Below are positions 44,474-54,524 of a stretch of 64,000 bases of DNA, piece by piece. Position numbers and translations under genes: made by a program. Position 1 is the first letter of the stretch, and each line of letters starts with the position of its first letter. The notes below the pieces were generated by a model, which saw only the letters and a program-made list of their open reading frames with translations, was not told the origin of the DNA and searched no databases. The DNA is from Neorhizobium sp. SOG26 (GTDB lineage Bacteria > Pseudomonadota > Alphaproteobacteria > Rhizobiales > Rhizobiaceae): the NCBI RefSeq assembly GCF_003491345.1, contig NZ_CP025512.1, positions 1,736,001 to 1,800,000 of the forward strand, given 5' to 3'.

Positions 44474-45124
44474 ATGGCAAAGATCAACCACAGCATCGAA
44501 CATCAGCAGAAGGTCTACCAGAAGTGGGCGCCGATCTATGATCGCGTCTACCGGGGTTTCCTTGGTGATGCGCATCGCACGGTTGCCAAGCTCGCCGCGG
44601 ACGCTGGTGACGATATCCTGGAGGTGGGCGTCGGAACGGGCCTCATCCTGCCGCACTATCCCGCCCGCTGCCGCGTGACCGGCGTCGATCTCTCCGAACA
44701 CATGATCGCCAAGGCGCGCGAAAAGGTGGAGCGACAGGGGCTCGGTCACGTCAAGGCGCTGCATGTGATGAACGCGCACCACCTCGACTTCGCCGACCGT
44801 TCGTTCAACGCCGTATGCCTGCCCTTCGTCATCACGCTGATCCCGGATCCGGAACGGGCGCTCGACGAATGTGCCCGCGTTCTCAAGCCCGGCAGCGAGA
44901 TCATCATCGCCAGCAAGCTCGGGCATGGCCGCGGCCTGCAGGGTGCGATCGAGGAAGTCGTGGCGCCGCTTGCGCACCGCGTCGGCTGGAGCTCCGCCTT
45001 CCGTATTTCGCGAATTGCCGATTGGGCCGCCCGTCGTGGTGATTTCGAGGTGGCCGAGATCCGCCCGGTGTTTCCGAACGGATTCTTCAAGGTGATGCGG
45101 CTCAAGCACCGGCTGTCGGCCTGA
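44474..45124 (+). CDS. Class I SAM-dependent methyltransferase, PmtA-like
   Basis: A 216-residue methyltransferase with SAM motif I ILEVGVGTGLILPHY (about 49-63), motif II VTGVDLSEHMI and motif III VCLPFVITLIPDPERALDECARVLKPG. The N-terminus VYQKWAPIYDRVYRGFL and LPHYP resemble the Rhodobacter-type phosphatidylethanolamine N-methyltransferase, which makes phosphatidylcholine at the membrane. No membrane helix is visible. The start follows AAGGGGC. It is 74 bp after dgoA, with no obvious functional link. A ubiquinone-type or small-molecule methyltransferase is an alternative. Confidence 0.7.
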   Translation: MAKINHSIEHQQKVYQKWAPIYDRVYRGFLGDAHRTVAKLAADAGDDILEVGVGTGLILPHYPARCRVTGVDLSEHMIAKAREKVERQGLGHVKALHVMNAHHLDFADRSFNAVCLPFVITLIPDPERALDECARVLKPGSEIIIASKLGHGRGLQGAIEEVVAPLAHRVGWSSAFRISRIADWAARRGDFEVAEIRPVFPNGFFKVMRLKHRLSA

Positions 45125-45133
45125 GGCGGCTAG

Positions 45134-45985
45134 CTACCTTGTCTTGAGCACCGAGACTGCCTGCTCGCTTTTCTGAACATATTCGTTCGCATCGCTTTGC
45201 CGCTGCACAAGCAGGATGAACAGCAGGTCTGTCAGCATCAACTGTGCATCACGGGCGGTGATCGCGGAGGACCGAACGCGTTCTTCATCGGCCACCGTAT
45301 GAAGCCGGATGTCCGCCACCTGCGCCAGCGGGCCACCGCTCAGGCCGCTCACCGCAATCACGGTCGCGCCACGATCGCGCGCCAATTCGGCGATCCGCAA
45401 GGTCTCGATGCTGCTGCCGGAATAGGACAGCGCAAACAACACGTCGCCGCTGCGCAGCGTCGAGACATTGGCCATCTGCACGTGGCTGTCGCTGTCATGC
45501 AGGACGTTACGGCCGAGTTTCATCAGCTTGTAGGAAAAGTCGCGGGCCACGAGCGACGAAGCGCCGACGCCGGCCATGTGGATCCGGCGCGCTTCATCGA
45601 GCGCCGCGAGCGCCCGGCCGATGTCCTGCTCGCTGTTGACGGAGAGCGTCTGCTGCATGGCAAGCATCTTGCTGCCGATCAGCTTCTGCAAGATCGTCAG
45701 GTAGCTGTCACCCACCTCGATGCTGCCGTGGATCATGCCCGGCGCCGTGTGGCGCTCCTGCGCCTTGGCTTCGCTGACGGCGAGCTTCAGCTCCTGATAA
45801 CCGGCAAAACCGAGCTTCTGGCTGAACTTCACGACGCTGGACTGGCTGCGCCCAGTCTCCGCGGCGAGCCCGCCCGACGAGAGCCGCAGCATCTGATCCG
45901 GGTTGTCGAGGATAAACTGGCCGATCTCGCGATCAGCCGGGGCCATGATCTCAAGCTGTGCGTTGATCTTCTTCAGGACTGACAT
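45134..45985 (-). CDS. murR: RpiR-family (HTH-SIS) regulator, probable MurR
   Basis: A 283-residue regulator with an N-terminal RpiR helix-turn-helix (about 1-75, LAAETGRSQSSVVKFSQKLGFAGYQELKLAV) and a C-terminal SIS sugar-phosphate domain (about 125-265, AGVGASSLVARDFSYKLMKLG and ALSYSGSSIETLRIAEL). In E. coli MurR represses murQP and responds to MurNAc-6-phosphate. Here it is divergent from the murA-nagK-murQ genes, and the gap has a palindrome also found before murQ. The name rests on this context. It converges on the methyltransferase gene with 9 bp between. Confidence 0.82.
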   Translation of the reverse strand: MSVLKKINAQLEIMAPADREIGQFILDNPDQMLRLSSGGLAAETGRSQSSVVKFSQKLGFAGYQELKLAVSEAKAQERHTAPGMIHGSIEVGDSYLTILQKLIGSKMLAMQQTLSVNSEQDIGRALAALDEARRIHMAGVGASSLVARDFSYKLMKLGRNVLHDSDSHVQMANVSTLRSGDVLFALSYSGSSIETLRIAELARDRGATVIAVSGLSGGPLAQVADIRLHTVADEERVRSSAITARDAQLMLTDLLFILLVQRQSDANEYVQKSEQAVSVLKTR

Positions 45986-46087
45986 GCGTTCATCCGCAAC
46001 TGGCGCTGTTCGATCGACTTAAATGACCTGCACCCTATCACCCAGCCGGCGTGAGGTCATGGGATATTATACCGGAGACCGCGCCTT

Positions 46088-46102
46088 GGAATAAAATATT
46101 CC
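46088..46102. promoter_or_regulatory. Palindrome GGAATA-N3-TATTCC in murR-murA gap, candidate MurR operator
   Basis: GGAATAAAATATTCC: perfect 6-bp arms with AAA centre, 103 bp upstream of murR and 79 bp upstream of murA. The same arms recur before murQ at 48345-48359. Two copies at the two natural promoter positions of one pathway support a specific regulator site; MurR is the obvious candidate. Confidence 0.65.
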
Positions 46103-46180
46103 GCGTGATTGACAGCCGCACCATTCGGTTTAGGGTTCGTCAGAACAGCGACGGCGCGCTCTTCTTGGACGGATTTCTTC

Positions 46181-47437
46181 ATGGACAGACTTCGAATTGT
46201 CGGCGGCCAGCGGCTTCAAGGCGCCGTCACTATTTCGGGGGCCAAGAACGCGGCCCTGCCCCAGATCGCGGCGGCGCTCCTGAGCCCCTACCCGCTCGAG
46301 CTGACCAACCTGCCCCAGGTGAGCGACGTCGAGAACATGCTGAATGTTGTGGCGCTGCATGGGGCCGAAGTCTCCCGCGCCGCGCACTCCACGACGATCG
46401 ATGCCAGGGCGATCCTTTCCAAGGAAACCTCGTACGACACCGTGCGCCGGATGCGCGCGACCGTGCTTGTGCTTGCGCCACTGCTGGCGCGCTTTGGAGA
46501 AGCACGCGTGTCGCTTCCCGGCGGCTGCGCCATCGGCGCACGTCCAGTCGACATGCATATCAAGGCGCTTGCTGCGCTCGGCGCGGAGATCGACATCGAG
46601 AATGGCCTGATCGTCGCCTCGACCAATGGTGGTTTGACGGGTGCGCGTGTCGTCCTGCCCTCCCCCTCCGTTGGCGCGACGGAAACCGCGATGATGGCCG
46701 CGACCACGGCCAAGGGCGAGACCGAAATCCTGAACGCCGCCCGCGAACCCGAAGTCGCGGATCTCGCCGCCTGTCTGACCGCCATGGGCGCCAGGATCGA
46801 GGGCGCCGGCACGCACCGCATCCTGGTGGAAGGCTCCACCACCTGGCAGCCGGCAAAACATCACGGCATCCCCGACCGCATCGAAGCCGGCACTTATGCG
46901 GTGGCGGCGGCCATCACCGGCGGCATGCTGGAGCTCACCAATGCGCGGCTTGAGAACATGGCGTCTGTCGTGCAGGCGCTGGAAGCGATGGGCGTCAGCG
47001 TCTGGCCGAGCGACCGCGGTCTCGTTGTTTCCCGCGACGGACCACTCAAGGGCGCGGACCTAACCACCGAGCCCTATCCCGGCTTCCCGACGGATCTGCA
47101 GGCGCAATTCATGGCGCTTGCTGCCTGCGCCGAAGGCGCGTCGCTGATCCGCGAAACCGTCTTCGAAAGCCGGTTCATGCATGTGCCGGAACTGATGCGG
47201 CTTGGTGTGAACGTCTCGCTCCAAGGTACGACGGCCTTGGTTCGCGGCGGGGCAAAGCTCAAGGGCGCGCAGGTCATGGCAACCGACCTCCGGGCCTCGG
47301 TGTCGCTCGTGCTGGCTGGGCTGGTGTCGGAGGGCGAGACGATCGTCAACCGCCTCTACCATCTCGACCGCGGTTATGAGCAGCTCGACCGCAAGCTGAA
47401 GCTCTGCGGCGCAGACATCGAGCGGCTGAGCGCATGA
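46181..47437 (+). CDS. murA: UDP-GlcNAc 1-carboxyvinyltransferase (MurA paralogue in recycling locus)
   Basis: A 418-residue EPSP-synthase-fold enzyme that adds enolpyruvyl from PEP to UDP-GlcNAc, the first step to UDP-MurNAc. All key residues of E. coli MurA are present: K22/N23 in SGAKNAAL, C116 in [13 protein letters not shown] (the fosfomycin-reactive cysteine), D305 in [11 protein letters not shown]371 in DLRASVS and R397 in DRGYEQ. I start at ATG 46181 because [10 protein letters not shown] is the family N-terminus; the upstream extension reads through the probable promoter. Its place with murR, a kinase gene and murQ suggests a second, recycling-linked MurA rather than the housekeeping copy, which is an inference. 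Confidence 0.92.
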   Translation: MDRLRIVGGQRLQGAVTISGAKNAALPQIAAALLSPYPLELTNLPQVSDVENMLNVVALHGAEVSRAAHSTTIDARAILSKETSYDTVRRMRATVLVLAPLLARFGEARVSLPGGCAIGARPVDMHIKALAALGAEIDIENGLIVASTNGGLTGARVVLPSPSVGATETAMMAATTAKGETEILNAAREPEVADLAACLTAMGARIEGAGTHRILVEGSTTWQPAKHHGIPDRIEAGTYAVAAAITGGMLELTNARLENMASVVQALEAMGVSVWPSDRGLVVSRDGPLKGADLTTEPYPGFPTDLQAQFMALAACAEGASLIRETVFESRFMHVPELMRLGVNVSLQGTTALVRGGAKLKGAQVMATDLRASVSLVLAGLVSEGETIVNRLYHLDRGYEQLDRKLKLCGADIERLSA

Positions 47438-48351
47438 GCAAGGGCAGCCAGCGCTATTTTCTCGGCGTCGACGGCGGGGGCACCGGTTGCCGAGCGCGCA
47501 TCGAAGATGAAGCCGGAAACCTTCTCGGCCAGGGCCTCTCCGGCCCTGCCACCACACGCCTCGGCATCGAGGAAGCCTGGGCGTCCATCGCCCGCGCCTT
47601 CAATGCAGCGATCGAGGAGGCCGAACTATCAGAGGACGATCTTGGTCGCGTCCATGTTGGGATCGGGCTTGCCGGCATCGGCCGGATCGGCGCGCTGGAG
47701 GCGCTTTCCGCCATCCCGACACCGTTTGCCAGCGTCGACTTCGTCAGCGACGGGATGGGCGCGTGCCTTGGCGCACATTCCGGCCGCGATGGCGCGATCG
47801 TCATTGCCGGCACCGGCTCGATCGGCCTTGGATTTGTCGAAGGCCGTGACCTTCGCATCGGTGGGTACGGATTTCCAATTTCGGATGAAGGAAGCGGCGC
47901 CGATCTGGGCCTGAAAGCGATCCAGATGGCGCTACGCGCCAATGACGGGCGGATCGAAAAGACCGCACTGTTGTCAGAGGTGATGCAGCGCTTCCACGGC
48001 GACCCGATGGAGGCTGTCGCCTGGATGGATCGCTCTTCCGCGACGGACTACGCTACCCTTGCCCCGATGGTGATGCGCCACGCGGACCAGGGCGATGCCG
48101 CGGGCCGCCGCATCGTCCAGTCGGCTGCCGAGCATATCGATACGCTGGTGCGCACGCTGTTCGACCAGGGCGCACCGCGCGTGACGCTTCTTGGCGGCTT
48201 GGCGAGCCCGCTGCAGGCCTGGCTTTCGCCGGATGTGCGACGCCGCCTGAAGCCAGCCGACGGCGATGCCGTATCCGGCGCCATTATCCTCGCCCGCCGG
48301 TCCGCAGGCGAAGACGCAAGCCGTGCGCCACCGCCTGTTGACGCGGAATAA
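47434..48351 (+). CDS. BadF/NagK-type N-acetylglucosamine kinase
   Basis: A 305-residue sugar kinase of the BadF/BadG/BcrA ATPase family, actin-like fold. Phosphate-1 motif FLGVDGGGTGCRARI (about 9-23), GIGLAGIGRIG, VSDGMGACLGAH, adenosine motif IAGTGSIGLGF and GYGFPISDEGSGADLG, the strong GlcNAc/glucosamine kinase signature. It probably converts recovered GlcNAc to GlcNAc-6-phosphate. It overlaps murA by 4 bp. A palindromic site covers its stop codon. Glucosamine or an anhydrosugar are alternative substrates. Confidence 0.85.
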   Translation: MSKGSQRYFLGVDGGGTGCRARIEDEAGNLLGQGLSGPATTRLGIEEAWASIARAFNAAIEEAELSEDDLGRVHVGIGLAGIGRIGALEALSAIPTPFASVDFVSDGMGACLGAHSGRDGAIVIAGTGSIGLGFVEGRDLRIGGYGFPISDEGSGADLGLKAIQMALRANDGRIEKTALLSEVMQRFHGDPMEAVAWMDRSSATDYATLAPMVMRHADQGDAAGRRIVQSAAEHIDTLVRTLFDQGAPRVTLLGGLASPLQAWLSPDVRRRLKPADGDAVSGAIILARRSAGEDASRAPPPVDAE

Positions 48352-48359
48352 TCTATTCC
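48345..48359. promoter_or_regulatory. Palindrome GGAATA-N3-TATTCC upstream of murQ, second candidate MurR operator
   Basis: GGAATAATCTATTCC: arms identical to the site at 46088, centre ATC. It overlaps the stop codon of the kinase gene and starts the 111-bp gap before murQ. An overlapping repeat (ATTCCTT...AAGGAAT, 48355-48384) follows, so the region may bind two dimers or form a hairpin. It suggests an internal promoter for murQ and the importer. Confidence 0.65.
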
Positions 48360-48444
48360 TTTCTTCGTTGACAGAAGGAATGGATGAACCTAATCCTTGC
48401 CTTCAGGTGGAGGGAGCAGTGCTGGCTGGTCGTTGTCCACGTGA

Positions 48445-49386
<942 letters not shown>

Positions 49387-49434
49387 AGCCGCGCCGGAAG
49401 CGCGGTGAAACAACACAAACACTGGGAGAAGAAC

Positions 49435-50955
49435 ATGGGACAACATTTCACGACCAAAGCCCTTACAGGCCTTGCGCTCGGTGTAGCGCTTGGTGCAGCG
49501 GCCATCGCCGCGCCGGCATCGGCAGCAACGCTGAAGATGGCCTGGAAGCAGGACGCAACAGGGCTTGATCCGCACAAGCAGACGGCTTTCTCATCCATCC
49601 GTCTTCTTGAACTGATCTACGAACCGCTGGTGCGTTTCGACAAGGACCTGCAGATCGTCCCGGCGCTCGCGACCTCCTGGGAGTTCGCAGCCGACGCAAA
49701 GCAGTTGACCTTCAAGCTCGACCCGAACGCCAAGTTCCAGGACGGCAAGCCGGTCACCGCAGCAGACGTGAAGGCATCCTTCGAGCGCCTGCTTGACGAA
49801 AAGACCGCCGCGGCCGCCCGCGCCAACTTCCTGTCGATCGAAACGATCGAGACGCCGGACGACAAGACGGTTGTCTTCAAGCTGTCGCAGCCGGACGTTC
49901 CGCTGCTGACGGCGATGGCGAGCATCAATGCCGCGATCGTTCCGGCCGCCGAGATTGCTGCCGGCACGATCGGCACGAAGGCGCTTGGCTCCGGTCCGTT
50001 CAAGCTGGACAACTGGGTGCCGAACTCCAAGGAAACGCTGTCCGCCAACAAGGACTGGGCCGGCGGCAAGGTCGCGATCGATGGCATCGACATCAGCGTC
50101 CTGCCGGATGAAACGGCAATCCTCGCGGCCCTGCGCACAAAGCAGGTCGATTTCGCCCTCATCAACGACCCGCTGGTCGCAACGCTTGTTCCGGACGAGC
50201 CGAACCTGGTGCTGAACCGCACCCCGGTGCTCGCCTACCATGTCCTGCAGCTGAACGCCTCGCGCAAGCCGATGGACAACCTCGCTGTCCGCCAGGCGAT
50301 CTCCTGCGCAGTTGATCGCCAGGACGTGCTGGACACGGCCTCCGTCGGCGAAGGCAAGGTGACCGGCCCGTTGACGATGCCGGGCTACACCAGCGATCCG
50401 AGCAGCCTGTTCTGCTACAAGAAGGACATCGACAAGGCGAAGAAGCTGATGGCCGACGCCGGCTTTGCCGATGGCTTCACCGCCACTGTCATTGCCGCCA
50501 ATGGCGAACCGGCAACCGCTGCCGCCGAAGCCCAGGTCATCCAGTCGCAGCTCGCCGAAATCGGCGTCAAGCTCGACATCAAGATGATGGAGCTCAACGT
50601 TTACGTCGACGCCTGGCTGAAGGGTGACTTCGACATGGCGGTGGCGCTGAACGGTGGCCGCGCCGACCCCTACTCCATGTACAACCGCTACTGGACGAAG
50701 AACGGCAACCTCCAGAAGGTCGCGAACTACATCGATGACACGCTCGACAGCCTGATGCAGAAGGGCCGCGAAGAAACCGATCCGGCCAAGCGCAAGGAAA
50801 TCTTCGCCGAATTCGAGAAGCACATCGCCGAAATGGCGCCGTGGGTCTGGCTCTACACCTCCTTCAGCTACACCGCGCAGCAGAAGAACGTGTCCGGCTT
50901 CGAAACGACGCCTGAAGGTTCGCTCTTCGGCCTCACCAAGGTGACGCTCCAGTAA
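49435..50955 (+). CDS. ABC importer substrate-binding protein (family 5), probable muropeptide binder
   Basis: A 506-residue DppA/OppA-type periplasmic protein with signal peptide (ALTGLALGVALGAAAIA ending ASAA). The mature protein begins LKMAWKQDATGLDPHKQ, and has LTFKLDPNAKFQDGKPVTAADVKASFERL, the SBP_bac_5 signature. It starts at ATG 49435 behind GGGAGAAG. It lies 48 bp after murQ, in front of two permeases, a fused ATPase, a hydrolase and anmK. The ligand is therefore likely a cell-wall fragment (anhydromuropeptide, murein peptide or MurNAc-peptide). This is context, not motif. It is shorter than YejA/YepA-type binding proteins (about 600). Confidence 0.9.
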   Translation: MGQHFTTKALTGLALGVALGAAAIAAPASAATLKMAWKQDATGLDPHKQTAFSSIRLLELIYEPLVRFDKDLQIVPALATSWEFAADAKQLTFKLDPNAKFQDGKPVTAADVKASFERLLDEKTAAAARANFLSIETIETPDDKTVVFKLSQPDVPLLTAMASINAAIVPAAEIAAGTIGTKALGSGPFKLDNWVPNSKETLSANKDWAGGKVAIDGIDISVLPDETAILAALRTKQVDFALINDPLVATLVPDEPNLVLNRTPVLAYHVLQLNASRKPMDNLAVRQAISCAVDRQDVLDTASVGEGKVTGPLTMPGYTSDPSSLFCYKKDIDKAKKLMADAGFADGFTATVIAANGEPATAAAEAQVIQSQLAEIGVKLDIKMMELNVYVDAWLKGDFDMAVALNGGRADPYSMYNRYWTKNGNLQKVANYIDDTLDSLMQKGREETDPAKRKEIFAEFEKHIAEMAPWVWLYTSFSYTAQQKNVSGFETTPEGSLFGLTKVTLQ

Positions 50956-50963
50956 GGAGCGTC
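50943..50963 (+). other. Hairpin over the stop codon of the binding-protein gene
   Basis: Perfect 8-bp stem GACGCTCC / GGAGCGTC with loop AGTAA, which contains the stop codon. It sits between the binding protein and permease genes, 30 bp before the permease start. No T-tract. It is likely an mRNA-stability or attenuation element. Confidence 0.5.
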
Positions 50964-50992
50964 CTGCCAACAATACGGGGCTTGGAGATCTC

Positions 50993-51955
50993 ATGAACTA
51001 CCTGACGCGACGGCTCTTGACCTTTCCGCTCGTCATGCTCGGGGTCTCCATCCTCGTCTTCTTTGCGATCCGCATGATCCCGGGCGACGCCATCACCGCG
51101 ATGCTCGGGACGGAAGCCGGCCTGCTGACGCCCGCGCAACGGGCGGCGCTCTCTGAATATTTCGGCATCGACCAGCCGATCCTCATCCAGTACTGGAAGT
51201 GGCTGCTAGGCGTTTTCCAGAGCGACCTCGGTATTTCGGTGACGCACGGCAAGCCGGTGCTCTCCATCATCCTGGAGCGCTTTCCACTGACCCTCCAGCT
51301 CGCCATCATGGCGATGGTCGTGGCGCTTGCCGTGGGCTTGCCTGCCGGTGTGTTTGCAGCCACACGCAAAGAGCGCCCGTCCGACCTTGGCGTGCGCATC
51401 TTCGCAATGATCGGACAGTCGACGCCGAACTTCGTGGTGGGCCTGCTTCTCATCTACGCGCTGTCGGCGGGCTTCGGCATCCTGCCGACCATGGGCGAGT
51501 TCACGCCGTTCTCAGTGGATCCGCTGCGCAACCTCAGCCAGATGATCCTGCCGGCGGTGACGCTCGGTTTCGCCTTTGCCGCCTCCGTCACCCGCATCTC
51601 CCGCTCTGCCATGCTGGATGTCCTCTCCGACGACTATGTCCGCACGGCTCGCTCCAAGGGCGTTCCGAAGCGGCGGGTAATCTGGCGCCATGCGCTTCCC
51701 AATGCGCTGATCCCGGTCGTGACGCTTTCGGGCGTCGAGTTCGGCTACCTTCTCGGCGGAGCGGTGCTTGTCGAGCAGATCTACGCCCTGCCCGGCCTCG
51801 GACGCCTCGTTCTCGAAGCCATCCTCCAGCGCGACTACGCGCTCGTCCAGGGCTGCGTCCTGTTCATTGCCTTCAACTTCCTGGTGGTCAATCTGCTCGT
51901 TGATCTTCTTTATGTGGCGCTCGATCCGCGCATCCGTCTTGGCGAGGGCGGCTGA
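50993..51955 (+). CDS. ABC importer permease, DppB type
   Basis: A 320-residue membrane permease with MNYLTRRLLTFPLVMLGVSILVFFAIRMIPGD, the DppB-type N-terminus, periplasmic insert FGIDQPILIQYWKWLLGVFQSDLGIS, and the coupling loop DDYVRTARSKGVPKRRVIWRHALPNALIPVV. The start ATG has GGAG eight bases upstream. It overlaps the next permease by one base. It forms the channel for the presumed muropeptide importer. Confidence 0.93.
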   Translation: MNYLTRRLLTFPLVMLGVSILVFFAIRMIPGDAITAMLGTEAGLLTPAQRAALSEYFGIDQPILIQYWKWLLGVFQSDLGISVTHGKPVLSIILERFPLTLQLAIMAMVVALAVGLPAGVFAATRKERPSDLGVRIFAMIGQSTPNFVVGLLLIYALSAGFGILPTMGEFTPFSVDPLRNLSQMILPAVTLGFAFAASVTRISRSAMLDVLSDDYVRTARSKGVPKRRVIWRHALPNALIPVVTLSGVEFGYLLGGAVLVEQIYALPGLGRLVLEAILQRDYALVQGCVLFIAFNFLVVNLLVDLLYVALDPRIRLGEGG

Positions 51956-52788
51956 TGCTTCGTGCGATTTTTTCCCACCCCAGCGGCCGGATCGGCGGCG
52001 CGATCGTCCTTCTCTACGTGGTGATCGCCCTGCTCGGCCTGTTTGACCTGACGCCGCACGACCCGCTGCAGCAATACCGCATCGATCGGCTGAAGGCGCC
52101 GAGTGCCGTCTATTGGATGGGTACCGACCTCTTCGGGCGTGATGTCGCAAGCCGCCTGATGAAGGGCGTCGGACAGTCCTTCCTTGTCGGCATCTCCGCA
52201 GTTGCCATCGCAAGCGTCGCAGGCACCGTGCTCGGCCTGACCGCCGCATGGTTCGGCAAGCTGTGGGACGGCCTTGTGATGCGCGTGATGGATGTGCTGC
52301 TCGCGTTTCCCGCAATCCTGCTTGCGCTCCTCATCATCGCGATTGCAGGCCCCGGTACCTGGACGAGCGTCGCAGCGATTGCCATCGTCTACACGCCGAT
52401 CTTCACACGCGTGGTGCGCGGCCCGGCGCTATCGATCAAGTCGCGCGAGTTCGTGGATGCGGCACGCACCTTCGGGTCGAGCAAGACCTATATCCTGACC
52501 CGCCATCTGCTGCTCAACCTCGTAGCACCCCTCACCGTCCAGGTGACGCTGGCGCTTGCCTGGTCGTTGCTGACCGAAGCCGGCCTTTCCTTCCTCGGGC
52601 TCGGCACCCAGCCGCCGGCCTCCTCGCTAGGCCTGATGCTGGCCGACAGCCGCAACCTGATGGAAAAGGCGCCCTGGCTGCTGATCTTCCCGGCGATTGC
52701 CATCATGATCAGCATTTTGGGCTTCAACCTGCTTGGTGACGCGCTGCGCGATATCCTGGACCCCAAGACGAGGAGCCGCACCGCATGA
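51955..52788 (+). CDS. ABC importer permease, DppC type
   Basis: A 277-residue DppC-type permease with YWMGTDLFGRDVASRLMKGV (about 60-79), LRH-type coupling loop SREFVDAARTFGSSKTYILTRHLLLNL, and GLSFLGLGTQPPASSLGLMLADSRNL near the end. It overlaps both neighbours (1 bp and 4 bp), so all subunits are translated as a coupled unit. Confidence 0.93.
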   Translation: MLRAIFSHPSGRIGGAIVLLYVVIALLGLFDLTPHDPLQQYRIDRLKAPSAVYWMGTDLFGRDVASRLMKGVGQSFLVGISAVAIASVAGTVLGLTAAWFGKLWDGLVMRVMDVLLAFPAILLALLIIAIAGPGTWTSVAAIAIVYTPIFTRVVRGPALSIKSREFVDAARTFGSSKTYILTRHLLLNLVAPLTVQVTLALAWSLLTEAGLSFLGLGTQPPASSLGLMLADSRNLMEKAPWLLIFPAIAIMISILGFNLLGDALRDILDPKTRSRTA

Positions 52789-54521
52789 CGCTTCTGTCCG
52801 TCAAAGACCTGCGCGTCGGATTTGGCCAAGATCCCGCGAAGAACGAGATCGTCAAAGGCGTCAGCTTCGATCTCGAGGCTGGCGAAACGCTCGCGATTGT
52901 CGGCGAAAGCGGCTCCGGCAAATCGGTCACCGCGCTGTCGATCAACCGCCTCGTCGATTTCGGCGGTGGCCGCATCATCGGCGGCTCGATCCACCTGACC
53001 CGCGCTGATGGCAGTGTCTTGGACGTTACCCAAGCCTCCGAACCGGTGCTGGAAAAGATCCGCGGCGCGGAGATCGGCATGATCTTCCAGGAGCCGATGA
53101 CCTCCCTCAATCCCGTGCTGTCGATCGGCACGCAGATCGAGGAGAGTTTTCGTCTGCACCGCGGCCTGACCGGCAGGCAGGCAACCGCCGCCGCCAAGGA
53201 TGCGCTTGACCGCGTGCGCATTCCCGATGCGGCGCGGCGGCTTAGATATGCGCCGAACCAGCTGTCTGGCGGCATGCTCCAGCGCGTGATGATCGCGACA
53301 GCGCTTGCCTGCAATCCGCGCCTGCTGATCGCCGACGAACCCACGACGGCACTCGACGTGACGGTGCAGGCGCAGATCATGGCCCTGCTTGCCGAACTGA
53401 AACGCGAGACCGGCATGGGGATGATCTTCATCACCCACGATATCGGTCTGGTCGCCGGCATTGCCGACAGGGTGATGGTGATGCAGGCGGGCCAGGCGGT
53501 GGAGCAAGGCGCACTCGACGCGGTTCTAGACCGGCCGCAGCATTCCTATACAAAACATCTTTTGAGCGCCGTGCCGCATTTTGAATCCGGCCGCGCCGCC
53601 CGCACCGACTTCAAGCGCAAGCAGGGCGAAGCGCCCGCCCTGAGCGTCGATGGCCTGACGGTTCGGTTCAAGGTGAAGAACGGCCTGTTCAGCCGGGCTC
53701 AAGGCGCGGTTCATGCGGTGGAGAATGTGGGTTTCGACCTGATGCCCGGCGAAACCCTGGCAATCGTCGGCGAAAGTGGCTCGGGCAAATCCACCACCGC
53801 GCGCGCCATCCTGGGGCTGGTGAAGCCCACCCGCGGGCGTTTTGTGACCCACAAGGGCAGCATTTCGGACGCCACCGATCCGGCGACGCAGATGGTGTTC
53901 CAGAACCCCTACGCCTCGCTTAATCCGCGGCTGCGCATCGACAGCATCCTGGCCGAGCCGGTGATCGCCGCCGGAGGAAAGGTGACGAACGAGACGCGCG
54001 AGAAGATGAAGGCGCTGCTGCAGCGCGTCGGACTGCCGGAAGACAGCCTGGAGCGTTACCCGCACCAGTTTTCCGGTGGCCAGCGGCAGCGGCTCTGCAT
54101 CGCCCGCGCGCTGATGCTCAACCCGTCGATCGTGGTGCTGGACGAGGCCGTTTCTGCGCTCGATGTTTCCGTTCAGGCGAAGGTGCTGGAACTGCTCGTC
54201 GACCTGCAGAAGGAATTTGGCCTCGCCTACCTTTTCGTCAGCCATGACATGGCCGTGGTCGAGCGGATTGCCCACCGCATTGCCGTGGTCTATGCGGGCG
54301 AAATTGTGGAGATCGGTGAAGCGGCATCCGTGCTGTCCAACCCGCAGCATTCCTATACCAAGCGGCTGATCTCCGCGGTGCCGAGCATCGACCGCCGCAA
54401 CCAGCGCTTCGAGATCGACACGCGCCAGGTGGCGTCGCTTGTTCGTCCGCCGGCTTATGAACCACCGGAGGCCCGGTGGCGGGACTATGGTGCCGATCAC
54501 CGTGCAAGGGCAGAGGCTTGA
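52785..54521 (+). CDS. ABC importer ATPase, two fused nucleotide-binding domains (GsiA/YejF type)
   Basis: A 578-residue protein with two complete ABC units joined, rather than separate DppD and DppF. Domain 1 has Walker A GESGSGKSV, signature LSGGMLQRVMIA and LLIADEPTTALD. Domain 2 has GESGSGKST, FSGGQRQRLCIA and VVLDEAVSALD. The layout resembles GsiA and YejF. This contrasts with the other peptide-type importer in the window, which uses two separate ATPases. The gene overlaps the permease by 4 bp and is followed after 3 bp by the serine hydrolase. Confidence 0.94.
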   Translation: MTLLSVKDLRVGFGQDPAKNEIVKGVSFDLEAGETLAIVGESGSGKSVTALSINRLVDFGGGRIIGGSIHLTRADGSVLDVTQASEPVLEKIRGAEIGMIFQEPMTSLNPVLSIGTQIEESFRLHRGLTGRQATAAAKDALDRVRIPDAARRLRYAPNQLSGGMLQRVMIATALACNPRLLIADEPTTALDVTVQAQIMALLAELKRETGMGMIFITHDIGLVAGIADRVMVMQAGQAVEQGALDAVLDRPQHSYTKHLLSAVPHFESGRAARTDFKRKQGEAPALSVDGLTVRFKVKNGLFSRAQGAVHAVENVGFDLMPGETLAIVGESGSGKSTTARAILGLVKPTRGRFVTHKGSISDATDPATQMVFQNPYASLNPRLRIDSILAEPVIAAGGKVTNETREKMKALLQRVGLPEDSLERYPHQFSGGQRQRLCIARALMLNPSIVVLDEAVSALDVSVQAKVLELLVDLQKEFGLAYLFVSHDMAVVERIAHRIAVVYAGEIVEIGEAASVLSNPQHSYTKRLISAVPSIDRRNQRFEIDTRQVASLVRPPAYEPPEARWRDYGADHRARAEA

Positions 54522-54524
54522 GCC

